A stretch of DNA of 64,000 nt from Trigonopsis variabilis (Eukaryota; Ascomycota; Trigonopsidomycetes; Trigonopsidales; Trigonopsidaceae). Below the pieces are notes generated by a model that made no database searches, was not told the origin of the DNA, and worked only from the letters and a program-made list of their open reading frames with translations. Numbering within the stretch: position 1 is the stretch's first letter; each line of letters begins with the position of its first letter. Positions 34,883 to 46,278 of this stretch are shown here, in pieces. The stretch covers positions 1,488,001 through 1,552,000 of the forward strand of contig PPXM03000002.1 of NCBI GenBank assembly GCA_003707065.3, written 5' to 3'. The translations under genes and the position numbers were made by a program.

Positions 34883-35230
34883 CTAATGGGTCTGGCAAGT
34901 CCCTGCCCATTGGCTACACACCCTAGACGTGTTTGTTTGAAAGGTGCTCGTCGAAAAAGCCCTCTTAACTTCGGCCGGATCATATTTCGCCCGGTGTAGT
35001 CCTGTGGCTTTATATGTGTAGGTATGAATCGTCAAAGAGATCGCACCAAACAATGTGCAGGAGATCAGATTAGTCTCGGGATGATTCGCCGTCCAGAATG
35101 CAGCAGGGACTCTAATACTGGATGGCTGGGTAGAGCTACCCTGTTGTCTAGCATTGAAAGTGAGACGGGTAGCCATCCGATTGTTTAGAATTGAGAGGAC
35201 TGAAACAGTAGTACACAAAACTTGCGCCAT
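34883..35230 (-). CDS. Small putative membrane protein, uncharacterised
   Basis: Frame of 115 codons from ATG 35230, or 97 from the second ATG at 35176. The N-terminus is basic (TRLTFNARQQ) and a hydrophobic segment of about 20 residues follows (NLISCTLFGAISLTI), after the block VPAAFWTANHPETN. A small mitochondrial inner-membrane protein is one reading. The last 30 codons are less protein-like, so the gene may have a further intron. I do not recognise the family. Confidence 0.35.
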   Translation of the reverse strand: MAQVLCTTVSVLSILNNRMATRLTFNARQQGSSTQPSSIRVPAAFWTANHPETNLISCTLFGAISLTIHTYTYKATGLHRAKYDPAEVKRAFSTSTFQTNTSRVCSQWAGTCQTH

Positions 35231-35584
35231 CGCTTCTGAGCAATACTATCACAATTAAGAATATTTTCCAGAAGCTGCTTATTTCCCTTGGTGATCTACC
35301 CTCGTTTTTGATTACATTTGCAGGTCTAATTCTACTTTGTGGTTCACATGCTGCATCGTCGTGTCACACAACAAAGCACACTAGCATAATCCTAGCGTAT
35401 TCAGATATTCCATGATTTCTTAGTCGACCTGGCAGAAGTCTTGAGTTTTTAGGACAGCCTTTTTCGAGTCGTGGCCGAGCGCTGGCACTCTGTATCGTTA
35501 CAGATTAACGACTCACTTGATTGGATCGAGTGTACCTGCTGCCTTCTTATCACGTTTGGCTGTCGTTCATGATTCTTTGCAATC
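35231..35584. other. Divergent intergenic region upstream of COQ10
   Basis: The 354 nt separate the small minus-strand gene from COQ10. Nothing beyond promoter sequence is seen. Confidence 0.4.
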
Positions 35585-36233
35585 ATGTTAGGTAGTACGA
35601 AACGTGTGATTTCAATAAGTGTTCCACTCGTGAGGACACCGAGATCAAGGACTGTGAATTGTCGAGGATTTCTATCGTCATCCAAGCACATCCAAGAATA
35701 TGAGATCGAGCGAAAAGTTCCGTAAGTCAGGTGTGGCTGTAAAGGTGATTGACATTAGAATTGATCCAAGCTCTATGTATGAGATAGTGTCTCAGGTCGA
35801 ATCTTACAAGGACTTTGTGCCATATTGCGTCCAGTCTACGGTGACCAAGCGGGATCGAAATAAACTTCCTTCGGAAGCTACGCTGAAAGTTGGATGGCAA
35901 GCCTTTGATGAATCGTTCGAAAGCAGACTTGAATGTACCCCGGGAAAGGTTAAAGTAAGGCCTATCCTTGTCTTATAATCTAACATGTAGGCCGAAGCAT
36001 TGAATAACTCGGTCTTTGATACTTTATTTACGCAGTGGGTCATCGAACCGTCCGATAAATCTGCTTTTCTAAGCAATGTCAAGCTGACTCTCCGTTTCAA
36101 GTTTAAAAATGCAATCTACAACGCCATCTCTTCTCAGTTTGCTCCTACCGTTACCAACATCATGATTAAGGCTTTTGAATCTAGAGCTCGCTCCCTCGCC
36201 AGGACGAGAAAATTAGACACATGTAAATATTGA
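35585..36233 (+). CDS. COQ10: Coenzyme Q-binding START-domain protein
   Basis: Three exons, 35585-35721, 35759-35954 and 35991-36233, give 191 aa; introns are 37 and 36 nt. The first 30 residues are basic and Ser/Arg-rich (a mitochondrial presequence). The START-like domain has QEYEIERKVP, then SYKDFVPYC, and ends with the family block NNSVFDTLFTQW and MIKAFESRA. Coq10 binds ubiquinone and is needed for its function in respiration. The short exon 1 and the split at YEIERKVP/IDPSS are supported by frame and by family pattern. Confidence 0.9.
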
Positions 36234-36710
36234 TAGATATATTGCTTGGCATGCTCAGCTGAGAGTGATCACTTGTCGGATTTGTAGCTGAAGGTCGTCG
36301 CAGACTCAATTAGCTATTTCGAACATGGCTCTCCGAACTATTCAATAAGATCATCACAAATGTCCATGTAAGCAGTTGTTATTATCTTTAAGTTTCATTC
36401 CTAGGAAACCGCCGTCTACCGACCTATTATGATCCTATACCATAAATACTCTGTCAGGGACTGGAGGCATAACATCCATATCTCAAAGGAAGGCTCAAGT
36501 ATTCGGGCCTTCTGATTACGTTGAGGGGAAATGCTAAGATTCATAATATACATAAGTGGTACCCTTGAGCGACCAACTGCACGAGGATATTCCGAAAAAC
36601 CCAGGGAGTCACGGTAAGACCAAAGTCATGGTTGACACCCTTCCGATCATGACAGAGCAATATCAGAAATAGACCAACCATTGAAGAAAATTGATACAGT
36701 GCAATATACT
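36234..36710. other. Convergent spacer COQ10 / UTP13
   Basis: The 477-nt 3'-3' spacer has no supported gene. A 68-codon frame at 36681-36887 overlaps UTP13 and is a shadow. Confidence 0.45.
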
Positions 36711-39187
36711 CTAGTCTTGGATCATCAAAGAGTCCATCTCTCGAAGAGTATAATCGACCAAGTAACTTTCTTCCAACAATCGGTCTATCCGTTGGTAGTG
36801 CCGCTGGCTATAGGGAATAGTGGCGTCCAAAATTCCTTTGATATTTGGAAGGTCGGCCAACTTAGCAGGCGAATACGAGGCAAGTAAAAGTGTCAAAAGC
36901 CTTTGAGAGACCACACTGGTCTTCGCATTAGTGTTCCAATCGCGAATTCGAGACAACAGCTTTGTGAGCTGTTCATCCGCCAGAGTTGAGATAACTTCGT
37001 CGACAGCCTGTATACCCATAAAAGAACCTTCTTCTTGAGGTCCACTGACAACAGAGGAGAACAATTGTAGAAGCTTGTAAGGATGATCTAACGATAAAGC
37101 CAGTACTATGGCATTTCGCCAGTCTTTATGGTGAACAAAATTGCTTAATTCTTGTTCTTGTTCGATCTCTTGACTTCTCTTTAGAGCTTCTTGTGCTTTT
37201 TTCTCTTCAGTGATGTCCTCCGAGAAGGAAAGCACAGAGTCTTCTCCTCCACTAACAAAACCAGTGTCATCATCTCGTACAGACAATGCCCAGACACGTC
37301 CTTCATGGTTATCCAAGGTTGTTTCACACTCTTCGGTCTTGATCGTCCATACCTTCACCAGACCGTCACCTCCAGAACTCACTATTTGCTGACCCTGAGA
37401 TAAAAACAACGCTTTTAGGACAGCTCCTGTATGTCCCTGGAATGTCTTAAGGCATGAAAAATCTCGAAGATCCCATAGTCTGATGGTGCCGTCTCGACTC
37501 GCGGTTAAGATTTGCTTCTCATACTGTGAATATTGCACAGACCATACAGTCCGCCGGTGGCCTTTCAGAACGCCTATTACCTCGCCCGTCTCAAGATTCC
37601 AGACTTTGGCAGTTTTATCAGAACTGGCTGTAGCGAAAGTCTCACTGTTAGGAGCCACGTCAATGGAATTGATAGCACCATCATGAGCTTTACGCGTAAA
37701 AACAGCTTTTTTAACCTCACATTTGCTCTTGGGTACTGTCCACCGTTTGACTGTCAGGTCTTCTGATCCTGATAATATGAAGGCAGGGACAGGACCACTG
37801 TGAGGCGCTCTTGGGAGGCATACGGCTCCAATCTGATCTGCGTGACCTATAAAGACGCCATGAGACGTGAATGTCTTGTCAACAACGTCGTAATGCCACA
37901 AGATTATCCTCGCATCTTTACCAGCGCTAGCCAGCCAATAGCCGTCCAATGACCGATCCAGGCAAATGACCATATTAGAATGACCTTGGAGTGTATCGAA
38001 TGCAGGACTATCAGGGGACAGTAGTTTGATATCTGAAGAACTTTCAGCCACCGCTAGAAGAGCGTCATTACCGACAAAGGCACAATCTAGAATTTCACCA
38101 AAGAAGCCAGCAAGCCGCCGTATGATATTGAGATTGGTATTTGAGGCATCCTGTTCTATGAGGACATGGTCTGAATGTATTGAGATCAGGGATTTTTGCG
38201 ATGGGCGGATCAGGACTTGAGTGATGACGACTTCTTCTTCATTCTTAGTAGATTCTGATGCACTCGTTATTTCCGACCCCGTATCCAAATCCCATAATCG
38301 TATTTTGTTGCGCTCTCCGGCAGTAAAGGCTATCCGTGTATTGCTGGGTATCATATCCTCGATTATGCCGACAGACAAGACACTTTCAAGCACAGCCAAA
38401 CTCCTTTCAACCGACATATCTCTGGTATTATACACACTAAGTACTCGATCGCCACCAGACCCTATCAACGTGTATCCATCAGCCGAGAAAGCTAGACTTC
38501 TAACGGCACTGCCGCTACCTCCCAGTACCGCCAATGACCGACGGCGAACAAGGTCCCAGACTCTTATATATCCATCTTCATCTCCGCTAGCTAAGAGCCA
38601 TCGCTTTCCTCCTTGTTGGCCCCAGAATGATAAACAAGTCACTGCCGCGCCGTGACCTCTTAGGCTGTGAGTGACAAAGCCTTGAATATCCCATACTTTA
38701 ACCGTACCGTCTGTTCCACCCATAGCAAATAATGACGAAGTCAGGTCAGTCTCTAAGCAGACTATTGTACTTTCATGAGCTCTCGAAGATTTAACCAGTT
38801 GCGCGTCGGGTAACGAATAAATCCTCAGCGTTCCAGATCGAGAGTATGACAGTAAGTTGTCGCCTGACGGAGTAATTGAAAGTAGACGAACATCTTCACC
38901 ATCCTAAAAAATGTTAGTTACAAATTCATGACACTTTAATTGCCACTTACACCTTCTAATTTCACCAGCCTCTCTCCGGTCGACGCTTTGGACACAATAA
39001 TGTCCTCGCCTAAAGGTGTTGCCAATAAATCTTTGGTATCACATAGACTCACTTGACCGCCACTAAAAAAGGGACGGATCAAATTCGAACTAAAGGCCTC
39101 TTTGATTGGCATTTGTAGAACGTGAGCAGGCGAGTATCGAAAATTTTTGGTTGGGACTTTACAAGCACAAGTGGACAGCGTTGTCAT
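36711..39187 (-). CDS. UTP13: U3 snoRNP WD40 protein Utp13 (TBL3)
   Basis: Exons 39187-38951 and 38903-36711 (47-nt intron with CTAAC) give 809 aa, close to yeast Utp13 (817). At least ten WD40 repeats fill residues 40-620 (e.g. VKVWDI, IRVWDL, IRLWDLRDF, VKVWTI), followed by the Utp13 C-terminal domain (FVHHKDWRNAIVLALSLDHPY and LAKLADLPNIKGIL). It belongs to the UtpB subcomplex of the small-subunit processome and is required for 18S rRNA maturation in the nucleolus. It diverges from RAD16 over 224 nt. Confidence 0.93.
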
Positions 39188-39411
39188 GGGAATCAGCTTG
39201 ATCTTATGCGAACTCTTTTGTATCGGTTAACTTCCCGGAAAAAGTTACGTTTCGGTAACGCTTCGCGCGCGTAAAACTACAGATCGGGAGGTGCCCCTAA
39301 TTCTTTGCCATCTTCATCTCTCACCGTTATTCTCGGCTGCCACAAGCTTTGGTCTTGTCTTTTCTGCTCAGACCAAGGTAATAGCGAGAATAGAAACTAG
39401 GATATCGGATT

Positions 39412-41797
39412 ATGACCCAGGATTCTAATCAAACTACCGCACGAAGAGCGAAGCCCAGACAGCCTCTGCTTGTAGATGATCGGGAAACAGATGCGACAGA
39501 TACTTCAGATACAGAGTGGTCCAGTGATCAAGAGCGGCCTTTATCAAAAGTGAATGAGATCGCCAGTACGTCGGGCCCAGATGATTTTGCTAGTGACAGC
39601 GATTTGGGAGGTGAGTCAGTGATAAAAAAAATATAGATCCTAAAAGCTAGGAGGATTTATTATAGAAGATTCGCAGGAGGAAATTTCACCCCCGAAACGA
39701 AGAAGAAAGCGATCCCGGATCCCGGTCCAAGGATCATCCTCCTCGTCATCCGATGAGCCCACATTAAAGGAAGTAGCTGCTACGAGAAAAAAGAAAGCAA
39801 AAGGACGGCAGACAGAGAAAGCTAAAATAAAAGAATGGTATGGAGAAAAATATTTCTCCAACACAGAGTATCAACTGGCGAGGCTTCATTATCGACACCG
39901 ACACCTCCAGAATGCATTGGACATTCAGCCCTGTGTTCCAGACGTCAATAAAGTCGCTCAGCCCAAGTCGATGCAGCTTAATCTCTTGCCGTTTCAACTT
40001 GAGGGGCTATCATGGCTAAAATCTCAGGAAGAATCTCCATATAAAGGAGGGATTTTGGCTGATGAGATGGGCATGGGCAAGACCATTCAAATGATTGCTT
40101 TACTGCTTTCTGAACCTCGTCGGAAACCGAACCTAATCGTCATGCCCACTGTTGCGTTAATGCAATGGAAAAGTGAGATTGAGCAACACAGCGGTGGCGC
40201 TCTTAGTGTCTATGTCTTCCATGGGCAAAGCCGAGAGCGCGATATAGATGTCCTCTCGAGCTACGATGTGATACTTACAACCTATTCTGTTCTCGAAAGC
40301 GTCTATCGGAAGGAACATACTGGATTCAGACGCAAAGGAGGAGTTGTAAAAGAGAAGAGTGTTTTACATAGTATCTCCTATGATCGCGTGATTCTTGACG
40401 AGGCTCATAACGTCAAGGATCGACACTGCAATACATCACGAGCGGTTTTTATCCTCAAGGCTAATTATCGGTGGGGCCTCTCCGGCACTCCGCTACAGAA
40501 CCGGATTGGAGAACTCTACTCCTTGATCCGCTTCTTACAGGCTCGACCTTTCTGTGAATACTTTTGTAAAAAATGCGACTGCACCAGTATGGAGTGGTCA
40601 TTCGAGGGTAATAGCACTTGTCGCACTTGCGGTCATCGACCGATGGAGCATTCATCTTGGTTTGGTACTGAGCTTCTTAAGCCTATCCAAGTGCACGGAA
40701 ACGATGCCGAGGGACAGGAGGCTTTTGGAAAGCTGCACAAGATGTTATCAGCGTTGATGTTGCGTCGAACCAAAGCCGAGCGGGCCAATGACATGGGACT
40801 GCCTCCTAGGATCGTCGAGATCCGCCGCGATATGTTCAATGCTGAAGAACTGGATCTTTATCGGAGTATCTTTTCCAACAGTCGCCGTCAATTCGATACC
40901 TACGTTCAGCAAGGAGTTGTTCTCAACAACTATGCAAACATCTTCAGTCTTATCACTCGTATGAGGCAGTTAGCTGATCATCCCGATCTCGTTCTCCGTC
41001 GACATCGGGCTGGAGTCAGCGATAATGCCATTGTCTGTCGTCTATGTGACGATGAAGCACAGGAAGCGATCCAATCCAAATGCCATCATACTTTCTGCCG
41101 ATTGTGTATCCGTGAGTATGTTGAAGGATATAATGGACGAGAGGATGAACTGGAGTGTCCTGTTTGCCATGTTCCTCTCGCCATCGATTTGTCAGCTCCC
41201 GCTATGGAAGTGGATGAAGAGTTAGTCAAAAAGGGAAGCATTGTGAATCGGATCGATATGACTCGCTGGGTCAGCTCCACTAAGATTGAGGCTTTATGTG
41301 AAGAGTTATATAAATTGCGAAGTGATCGCCAAACCATCAAGTCTATTGTTTTTTCTCAATTTACTAGCATGCTTGATCTTGTCGAATGGAGACTCAATCG
41401 GGGCGGTTTTCAGACGGTCAAACTACAAGGATCCATGTCTCCTACCCAAAGAGAAAAATCGATCAATTATTTCATGAATACGCCTTCGGTAGAGGTCTTT
41501 CTGGTCTCTCTCAAGGCGGGAGGAGTGGCTCTTAATCTCTGTGAGGCTTCACAGGTCTTCATTCTAGATCCATGGTGGAATCCTAGTGTCGAATGGCAAT
41601 CTGGTGACCGTGTCCATCGGATTGGTCAGCATCGTCCAGTTAAGATCACACGACTCGTTATCGAAAACAGCATTGAATCGCGTATTATCGAACTGCAAGC
41701 TAAAAAAGCCGATATGATTGAGGCGACCATAGGCCAAGATGAAAATGCGGCTAACCGTCTCACTCCCGCTGATATGGAGTTCTTATTCATGAATTGA
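39412..41797 (+). CDS. RAD16: DNA repair Snf2/RING protein Rad16
   Basis: Exons 39412-39610 and 39666-41797 (55-nt intron, the longest placed here) give 776 aa, matching yeast Rad16 (790). The N-terminus is acidic. Snf2 helicase: [22 protein letters not shown]. Between the lobes sit a CxxC-type zinc site (CKKCDC ... CRTCGHRP) and a C3HC4 RING (CRLCDDE ... HTFCRLCI ... CPVCHVPL). The C-terminal helicase has [15 protein letters not shown] and [11 protein letters not shown]. With Rad7 it forms the global genome repair E3/ATPase for UV damage on non-transcribed DNA. RAD26 of the transcription-coupled branch lies at 55372. Confidence 0.95.
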
Positions 41798-41983
41798 TTT
41801 AGATTTTTAGGTCCCTTGATGGATAGGATAGATTGGGGGGGAGGATATAGGTTTTGGAGTAAGGGTATAGACTTCTTGTGTTCTCGAGATTCATACATCT
41901 ACGTTTGGATGGAAAAGTAACTTAATCAATTCTTTGGGACAGAATACTAGACATATCGTAGAACTAAGTGAATTATGAACACT

Positions 41984-43078
41984 TTAGACTGAGAAGATAA
42001 CGAGACGGCCGTCCACTCCTGACGACGAGATCTTAGTTACGCGCCCACCTCGTTGTTCATAAGCACGGATGGTGACAATCGTGTTCTGATGTGTCGAGGG
42101 TAATTTGGTGTTGACCGAACTGGCTTCGGTTGTTCCCTTGAGATCCAATTGGCGGAACATATTGAGGGCACTGCTTTCTCCATGCGAGGCAGCGGCCTTA
42201 GCCGAATCGTCAAGAGACTTGCCAACTTTCCATCCTTGCTCGCTTCCAGACAAGAGAACAGGATAACAGTCGTGACCTGCCGCAGCAATCTCTGATTCTG
42301 AAATCCATACGAGGCTCTTGAAAGGCAAAATTGATGTTTCAACCGAGACAACGGCCCTAGGTGTAAGGCTAGATGGATCCGGCGAAGGATAGACGACAGT
42401 GACCGTAGAGTCATGAGCAACATAAGCCAAAGAATCACCGGAGGGAGAGAAGGCAATATCATGGACCCAAGCAGCGCTTGGGTTGGTGAAGTCACCGCAC
42501 AAAATCTGGAAAGGAAGCTTCTCGCCCCATAGCGTCGGAGCAGGCTTGGCATCGACGCCTTTCACGTAGGCCGAAAAGACTCTAGCATGGCCATCAGAGG
42601 ATCCAGCAGCCAAGAGAACAGAATTCGGATGCCAGGCGACAGACGTAATGGTTGATCGTAACGGCTTCTTTATATGCTTTGAGACCCACCAGTCGTTATC
42701 TTGTTCAAAATAACAAACCGCAATTACCCTTGCAGCAGATCCCACGGCGAATTTTGAGCCATCAGGAGACCAGCGGACTGAGGTTGCAGCCCGATTGACT
42801 CGCAAGAGGACCAACGTCGGCTTCCATGTTCCGGCCCGAGTGGGCTCCCATACTAGCGCATTGCGGTCCTGTGAGCAGGTCACAATGCGACCATTGGAAG
42901 AGATATCAACACCAGTGACGGTCTTGTCATGTTCAATGAGAGACGTGTCTTGCTTAAAGCCAGGAACACCAAATAAGTCGGCCCGGTTCTCTCGGGCAAC
43001 TACGAGAACAGAGCGGTCGGCCGAAAAAGAATGATCGGCAATTGGAGTAAACCCGAGGAGATGAGATTGAGGAGACAT
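41984..43078 (-). CDS. ARC40: Arp2/3 complex subunit 1 (ARPC1, Arc40/Sop2)
   Basis: Single exon, 364 aa, near the usual 370-380. Seven WD40-like blades: HDKTVTGVDISSNGRIVTCSQD with NALVW, then SVRWSPDGSKFAVGS, SVAWHPNSVLLAAGSSDG, DIAFSPSGDSLAYVAHD, and a final STHQNTIVTIRAYE with GVDGRLVIF. The pattern, with the ARPC1-typical inserted region before the last blade, identifies the p40 subunit of Arp2/3. Arp2/3 nucleates branched actin at endocytic patches. Nested minus-strand and plus-strand frames are shadows. Confidence 0.93.
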   Translation of the reverse strand: MSPQSHLLGFTPIADHSFSADRSVLVVARENRADLFGVPGFKQDTSLIEHDKTVTGVDISSNGRIVTCSQDRNALVWEPTRAGTWKPTLVLLRVNRAATSVRWSPDGSKFAVGSAARVIAVCYFEQDNDWWVSKHIKKPLRSTITSVAWHPNSVLLAAGSSDGHARVFSAYVKGVDAKPAPTLWGEKLPFQILCGDFTNPSAAWVHDIAFSPSGDSLAYVAHDSTVTVVYPSPDPSSLTPRAVVSVETSILPFKSLVWISESEIAAAGHDCYPVLLSGSEQGWKVGKSLDDSAKAAASHGESSALNMFRQLDLKGTTEASSVNTKLPSTHQNTIVTIRAYEQRGGRVTKISSSGVDGRLVIFSV

Positions 43079-45216
43079 AATACAGGAGCACGCTCTACTG
43101 CAATATCAAGCAAAGAATGGGAAGACAGTTATCTGGTAAGAGGTAAGATTGTTGCTAGGCAGCTTTTCCCTTAACGTCAACGACGGCTTACAGAATGGCA
43201 TATACAAATGGTAGTTATCCAAGCTATTATTGAATTCCTTTGCTAGTATTATGTATTCTTGATGAATACTGTCCGTGAAACAGTCCTCTTGAAGACTTGA
43301 ATTGTGAGATCGTCTTGCTTCTGCTGAACGATGTCCATTGACTGTATATAGAACAGTAGCCCAGAGCGCGCTGCCAGGGACATATTATTAAAATTTTACG
43401 GCTAAAGAATAATCAAGGCGACCTCCAGTGGTTTTCTGCGCTTGGGAGGTCTTATTATACCGAGATAGCAGTGTGAGTCTCATTTTGTTTCAGAGTTTGC
43501 CTTAAATACCGGTAAAGATCGTTTTCATCCTGTCCTCTGTCTCATTCTATTTATCTGAACATAGCATGGAGTGCGCTTCTATGTGCATTTTTTTTGCCAA
43601 CTGTCTTCTTTATCAAATCACCATCCTAAGTTAATTTGAATATTTACTGATACCATATTTCAGACTTTTAAACTCCTTTATGACTCGATTCTGATCTATC
43701 CTATTATTTTCAGCGTGTATGTCGTTATAAGAGATCGATGCTTCGGAATAAATGCATTCCCAGGGTATTTATGTTTTTATACCTTGACACGACATGCTGT
43801 CTTATTCTACTTCTACCTTTACACTTACATATAGTCGGAAATGGCCTCCACTGATGAAAGAGCTACTATTGAATCTTTCTTTTCCGTGCTGGTCGGTTCA
43901 CTTAGTGCAATCTCTTCTATTCTGTTTCAGGAGCTTCACATATCTTTTTGTATGCCGTTGATCTTTCGTATTTTCAATCTGCATAGCTTATGTGTCTAGT
44001 TTTGCATTGACTTGTTATCTTTACCTTAGAATGATTCAACATTTATTTTATGCGTTCTTTATACATTCTTTGTACAGCTTGTTTTGATCGGCGATAGGTT
44101 ATAAAATCCCTCCCAATATGGTGTTTACTTAGATCAGAGATGCTAGATAAAGGTGCACGTACTCTTTCTAGTTGCAGATAATACGAGCGTAGTGCCGACC
44201 AATTGCACCCAACTGCGACCCACACAAGAAAGTCAGGAATTGTGTGACCAGTCTGGTTTGATCGCTGCTAACAATAGGATTATGGCCAAGAGCCGTCGTC
44301 CTTCGCTAAGACTGTCTCGGGCGATGCCCGAAGTCACGTATAGGTGATTTGAATCCCGCGACAGAGTGCTCGGATCTTGACCAACATAAAGCAAAGCCAG
44401 AGCAATCTTATAGCTCTATATATACTCCACTGACCTTGCATCTAAAAGTATTCAAACGTGGCTTTTATAGGTATTGAATATTTAGGGATCGTTGTCGCTG
44501 AGTGTAGACTATCCTTCTAGTCGCTCGGTGGTATACTCGACCAAGGGAGTCGTGGCCTCTACTTAAGTATATGCGTCGGTTGCTGAACCAAAGTTCTAGA
44601 AAAGGGAGGCAATTGTGTGGTAAGATTGATCACCAGCAGTAAAGATTAATGCTGCAGGATGCCACAGTGCAACAGCAACAGTATTAGCATTCGTTGAATC
44701 TCACCAAACCGGCTTGGGTAGTGATATGTTTGCCTTGTTTTATTCTGCTAAGGAACAGTCAAAGGTCTTACTGGATCTGGTCTTAGTCCTAAGGCCTTGA
44801 CTTTGGAGTACATAATGAAGTCCTCCTAATGGTCAAGGATTGGTGGCCCTTCTCGCTCTAGGTTGTTAAAGGAGCTTCAGAAAGAGGGAAAATGTCCAGC
44901 CAATGAAAAATATCTCCAAGGACTTAGGACACGACTCTGCAGAGTATCTTCAGAGTATCTTCATACGCTCATAGAAGTGATCAAAATGGCTTTTGCTGAT
45001 GCCGTTAAGCATGTGAGCGGCATGACTTGCAATGATATACTACCGGATACTCTGCTTTCCCAGCCCTATTTTTAACGTCGTGCCAAATAATACTCACAGT
45101 CATCCAGAGCGGTTTTCTTCTCTCCTGGTGCTCTTTAACCCCTTGCCATTCCTTCAGATAAATCAAGATCAGATGCCGTTTATCTCTCAGCGAGAGATAA
45201 CGAAGGAAACGCTTGC
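43079..45216. other. Gene-poor region with possible gene relics
   Basis: This 2.1-kb stretch has no clear gene. Two pieces look partly protein-like. At 43841-43999 an ATG frame of 52 codons begins MASTDERATIESFF. Between about 44640 and 45072 two plus-strand frames read as GLGSDMFALFYSAKEQ, and after a shift and stops, LLKELQKEGKCPANEKYL followed by YLHTLIEVIKMAFADAV. They could be remains of one gene; I recognise no family. No tRNA, repeat or mobile element seen. Confidence 0.35.
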
Positions 45217-46018
45217 TCATTCATCTATTAGATCTACAACACTTTTGCCAGTGGCATTATTCCCAAAGGCACCGGCTTCACTGTTGCATAAAACAATTCT
45301 TTCTCGTGTATCGATACTCTCTAATGAAATCGTGCCTTCCTCCAAGACTTGTGTTGAAACCAAATGTTTCCTCATGACCCCGTCTAAACAGCTACCATCC
45401 AGATCAGGCGTGACCCGTTTGCCTTGGCACTGAAATGCAACATTAGTTGACCCTTACATGCTATTTTGCTTGCCGTTGACCAAGATGACTTCCGTTTTGT
45501 CTCCGAATATTATGTCAAACCGGCCTCGCGCCTCATTTAGACTGAATGTCTAGTAGTTTTGAATCGGGTATAAAAAAAAAGGGATTAGTCAATTGCGTGT
45601 CAAGGTACGCCGTAAATACGGGAGGTGCATGCGTAAGATAATCCAGCAGATCCTGACGGCAGTTTAGAACAGCAGCTGAATAAGGTAACGGAGGCACGGG
45701 GTCGTAATTAGATAATCGAGCTTGTCCATGACAGTTGACTAAAAGGCGAAGTTTGTGCCTTGGCCTTGGCCTGTATTTATCGGTGAAAGCTGTCAAGCAA
45801 CACTCGCGAATCATTGCAGATCATGTGGTAGGGTCAAGCTCGGGAAAGAGAGCCGCCAGGGTTTTTTCTAATCGACTAAGGTGGAGATCAATTAACAAAA
45901 GAAGGGGCTCCAGCAGAGATTCATAGCGTATTGGAGATGGAATTTCCACTGGGACTCGGACATACTGGCCAAGATGATGTCTCTGACAAAAGAAAAGATG
46001 GTGCCAAAGTGTAACCAC
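45217..46018 (-). pseudogene. ABZ2: Decayed aminodeoxychorismate lyase (class IV aminotransferase) pseudogene
   Basis: Read on the minus strand from about 46018 to the stop at 45217, the pieces follow a class IV aminotransferase in order: RYESLLEPLLLLIDLHLSRL (FETL/HLxRL start), HKLRLLVNCHGQARLS, a YLDTQLTNP block typical of fungal ADC lyases, NEARGRFDIIFGDK, then GSTNVAF, GKRVTPDLDG and SCLDGVMRKHLV, and a C-terminal end ERIVLCN. The frame is broken: an in-frame TGA at 45823-45821, a frame change at the nine-A run 45572-45580, a TAG at 45552-45550 where the KTT lysine motif would be, and a TAA at 45456-45454 replacing the glutamate before GSTN. A splice reading across the TAA (28 nt) fails frame and is too short. 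The intact enzyme makes p-aminobenzoate for folate. The start is not visible. Confidence 0.6.
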
Positions 46019-46278
46019 TAATGACGATGGTTCAGGTACTCGTCATCTGATAATCAAGAGTTAAAAGACAAATCTGAAGAAAACAGAAGAATGAAAGGCA
46101 AATCCGAGACAAGGCCTCTATAAGTCCGAATTGGGCTGCTCATATGACTAAGACTGACCGAGTTTACTAAGCATGCGACTCGATTGGGAACTACCACGCG
46201 TACTTGTTAAGGGCCGTGAATAGGTATAAATTGGACCCGGAGATCCGCTGAGACCATCAGGATTTTCTACAACTGAAT

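Noticed and set aside
44150-44360. Possible tRNA in the gene-poor region (a TTTGAATCCC-like T-loop)
   Set aside because: No matching acceptor stem, D-arm or A box could be found around it.
45428-45456. Possible 28-nt intron removing the TAA in the ABZ2-like pseudogene
   Set aside because: It would be shorter than any other intron here, shift the frame away from GKRVTP, and delete the conserved GSTNVAF block.
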